From a methanotrophic endosymbiont of Bathymodiolus puteoserpentis (Logatchev) (GTDB taxonomy: Bacteria > Pseudomonadota > Gammaproteobacteria > Methylococcales > Methylomonadaceae): a stretch of 44,203 nucleotides of DNA. A program made the translations under genes and the position numbers. Location: positions 1-44,203 of the forward strand of contig NZ_FQTQ01000080.1 in NCBI RefSeq assembly GCF_900128525.1, given 5' to 3'. Positions 42,781 to 44,203 of the stretch are shown piece after piece (the stretch's first letter is position 1; each line of letters starts with the position of its first letter). The notes under the pieces were generated by a model, which worked only from the letters and a program-made list of their open reading frames with translations, had not been told where the DNA came from and did not search any database.

Positions 42781-44203
42781 CCTAAATCCTGCAAGCCCTT
42801 ATTTTGACTCTCATTAACCTTACTCTATTCAAATGGTTATTAGGTTTTTACTGCCGCTTTGCCAGCCCTCTTATGTCCAACTGATCAAAATATTCAGATT
42901 TAAATCATAAATAGAGGAAATTTTTGTATAGTATGGATATTCTCCGAGCCCAAGGCAATAAGGACCCTGCCAACGTGCCACGGCCTTTTACTCAAAGTGA
43001 TTTAACTTCGGTTTAACTCTAAGCTAGTAACCCCACCTTAACCCAGTCATCCCATTCCTGTGGGTAGAGTGGATCCGCTGGCGTTCTTACTCTTAGCTGA
43101 TTATTGCCTGTGAGTAATTTTCCGGCTACCCGAATCAGATAAGTACGAAGTGTATCCGGCTCCCATTGGCATAAAGTTTTGTTACCACTCAATTGAGCCA
43201 TCCACCGCACCGTATTGTAGGCGAGAACGGCGCAATGAAATAATGCCGCATTGGCCAGGAATTGATTCGTTCTGATTTTACCTAAACCCATTTGTGATTT
43301 TGCTTCTTCGATCCATGTTTCGCACGTAGCTCGTTCACCGTATTTCTTATGTGCTTTCCAAGGCGTTAGAGGTTCAGTGGTTACATAACAAAAATAGTCA
43401 TATTCTGTCGTATCCCAAAGCTCGGACTGAGGCCCAGTCACTTGTTTAGGTTGCTTCATCCTGACTGCGACAAACTGACGAGATCGAGACCAGCCACCAC
43501 AACGATATTGAAATGCACACTGCTCCCAACCGGATTGGCCTTTAATGGCTGTCCAGTTCTGTTTGGCCAGTAATGCGGTCAAATTCTTAAGTTTAACCTT
43601 TATCAAATAGCCATGGCCTCTGGTATCAAGTAATTCAAGTAAGTCACCGACAAAATAACCACTGTCACCGCGAAAAATAATGCGCATCCGATTGGGTAAA
43701 TGTGCCAGTAGCTGTTTGGTAAATTCAACAACACCATTACTTGTAAAGGCATTGCCTGTTCTGAACCAGGCCTGTAAAATTTCTTTTGATTCCGCTAGAA
43801 AGGCGATTTGCGGGTGGTATGAACGGGCACCTTTCTTTTTTGGGTTGAAGCCTTTAGCACTTCCTTCTTGACGACCACAAACTGTATCGACTGTTGAATC
43901 GACATCAACCCATTGAACGAGTTGTACGCCTACTTTAGATTTTCCGGAGCGAAGTAAACGACGCCAGTGCTGACCACGCAAAATATGCGTGAGCGCTTCA
44001 AACTGGCTTATCTGCGCATCACTCACTTCTTTAAAAATCCGTAAAATCGTGGTTTCAACAGGAACCTTGACCCAGCCTACTACTTGCCGTAGTACACGAT
44101 CCGCCCATACCGTAGTCACTTTTGACATTGATGTTGCTCCACCTATCATTCCAACCAGAGTTAATAGAATCGCATCAGATAAATGATAGTCTGCATTATC
44201 ACC
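42781..44203 (-). mobile_element. IS1380-family insertion sequence, right part outside the window
   Basis: The pilB coding match ends at 42780, and CCTAAATCCTGCAAGCCC starts a foreign sequence of visibly higher GC; IS ends of this family often begin with CC. Transposase coding covers 43019-44203 on the minus strand, with 238 bases of untranslated end. The other terminal repeat and target duplication lie outside, so the boundary is inferred from the loss of PilB similarity. Confidence 0.75.
43019..44203 (-). CDS. IS1380-family DDE transposase, 5' end beyond the window
   Basis: The frame is open to the window edge, giving 394 residues; an internal ATG at 44149 is not the true start because similarity continues upstream (DYHLSDAILLTLVGM). 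The pattern is IS1380-like: VDVDSTVDTVCGRQEGSAKG with the first catalytic Asp, the KKKGARSYHPQIAF block, the second Asp in FRGDSGYF, and the final Glu in WIEEAKSQMGLGKIR. About 50 N-terminal residues seem to be missing. No frameshift is seen, so it may be active. Confidence 0.88.
   Translation of the reverse strand, partial: GDNADYHLSDAILLTLVGMIGGATSMSKVTTVWADRVLRQVVGWVKVPVETTILRIFKEVSDAQISQFEALTHILRGQHWRRLLRSGKSKVGVQLVQWVDVDSTVDTVCGRQEGSAKGFNPKKKGARSYHPQIAFLAESKEILQAWFRTGNAFTSNGVVEFTKQLLAHLPNRMRIIFRGDSGYFVGDLLELLDTRGHGYLIKVKLKNLTALLAKQNWTAIKGQSGWEQCAFQYRCGGWSRSRQFVAVRMKQPKQVTGPQSELWDTTEYDYFCYVTTEPLTPWKAHKKYGERATCETWIEEAKSQMGLGKIRTNQFLANAALFHCAVLAYNTVRWMAQLSGNKTLCQWEPDTLRTYLIRVAGKLLTGNNQLRVRTPADPLYPQEWDDWVKVGLLA

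Noticed and set aside
1-44203. CRISPR arrays, tRNA or rRNA genes, and prophage modules
   Set aside because: No regularly spaced direct repeats, no tRNA-like cloverleaf with a GGTTCGA-type arm, no rRNA sequence and no phage structural genes were seen in the gaps.

Overview
The window looks like chromosome of a gammaproteobacterium, most probably an AT-rich methanotroph of the Methylococcales (Methylobacter/Methyloprofundus-like). The evidence is a large bacteriohopanepolyol locus built on a single squalene synthase of the eukaryote-like SQS type, a copper-export pair, a copper-oxidase assembly protein, and gammaproteobacterial genes (lpxD, lnt, zapD, hflD, znuD/zur, pilB/pilD). No methane oxidation gene is in the window, so methanotrophy is an inference. 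Both edges lie in or next to insertion sequences: a probable IS66 transposase start on the left and an IS1380-family element on the right.

Layout. 1-516: start of the left IS and a gene-poor stretch. 517-1419: CtaG-type oxidase assembly protein. 1594-15756: hopanoid locus with two arms diverging from a 378-bp control region. The minus arm reads sqs, shc, hpnG, hpnN, hpnO, dxs. The plus arm reads hpnH, hpnB, hpnM, mlaA, DUF1415. Together they cover DXP supply, squalene formation, cyclisation to hopene, adenosyl addition (HpnH), adenine removal (HpnG), amination (HpnO), inner-membrane export (HpnN) and probable periplasmic/outer-membrane lipid handling (HpnM, MlaA). 15893-16975: hflD and a periplasmic rhodanese. 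17106-19682: copper chaperone and CopA ATPase.

19782-21264 is a small accessory island: an HrgA-like protein with a PD-(D/E)xK-like motif, a possible 37-residue peptide, and a SEC-C metal-binding protein followed directly by a long hairpin with the architecture of an integron attC site. 21287-24021: lpxD and lnt, separated by an inverted pair of short palindromic repeats. 24189-26872: two overlapping CNNM/CorC-type genes. 27165-29634: zinc receptor znuD and its regulator zur, with a probable Zur box over the -10. 29631-31870: pilD, coaE, zapD.

32237-35709: an MCE lipid-transport operon (permease, ATPase, MCE protein, PqiC-like lipoprotein). 35854-40737: pepA, holC, valS, with a 119-bp inverted-repeat element between holC and valS. 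41121-41909: a two-receiver response regulator whose first receiver lacks the phospho-acceptor Asp. 41986-44203: pilB, broken after about 265 codons by the IS1380 element that runs off the window.

The least explained features are the attC-like site with its SEC-C cassette, the two MITE-like inverted-repeat elements, the pseudo-receiver/receiver protein with a short overlapping upstream reading frame, and the shared lipid-trafficking theme of the hopanoid and MCE operons. All coordinates and motifs were read by eye; no searches or folding programs were run.
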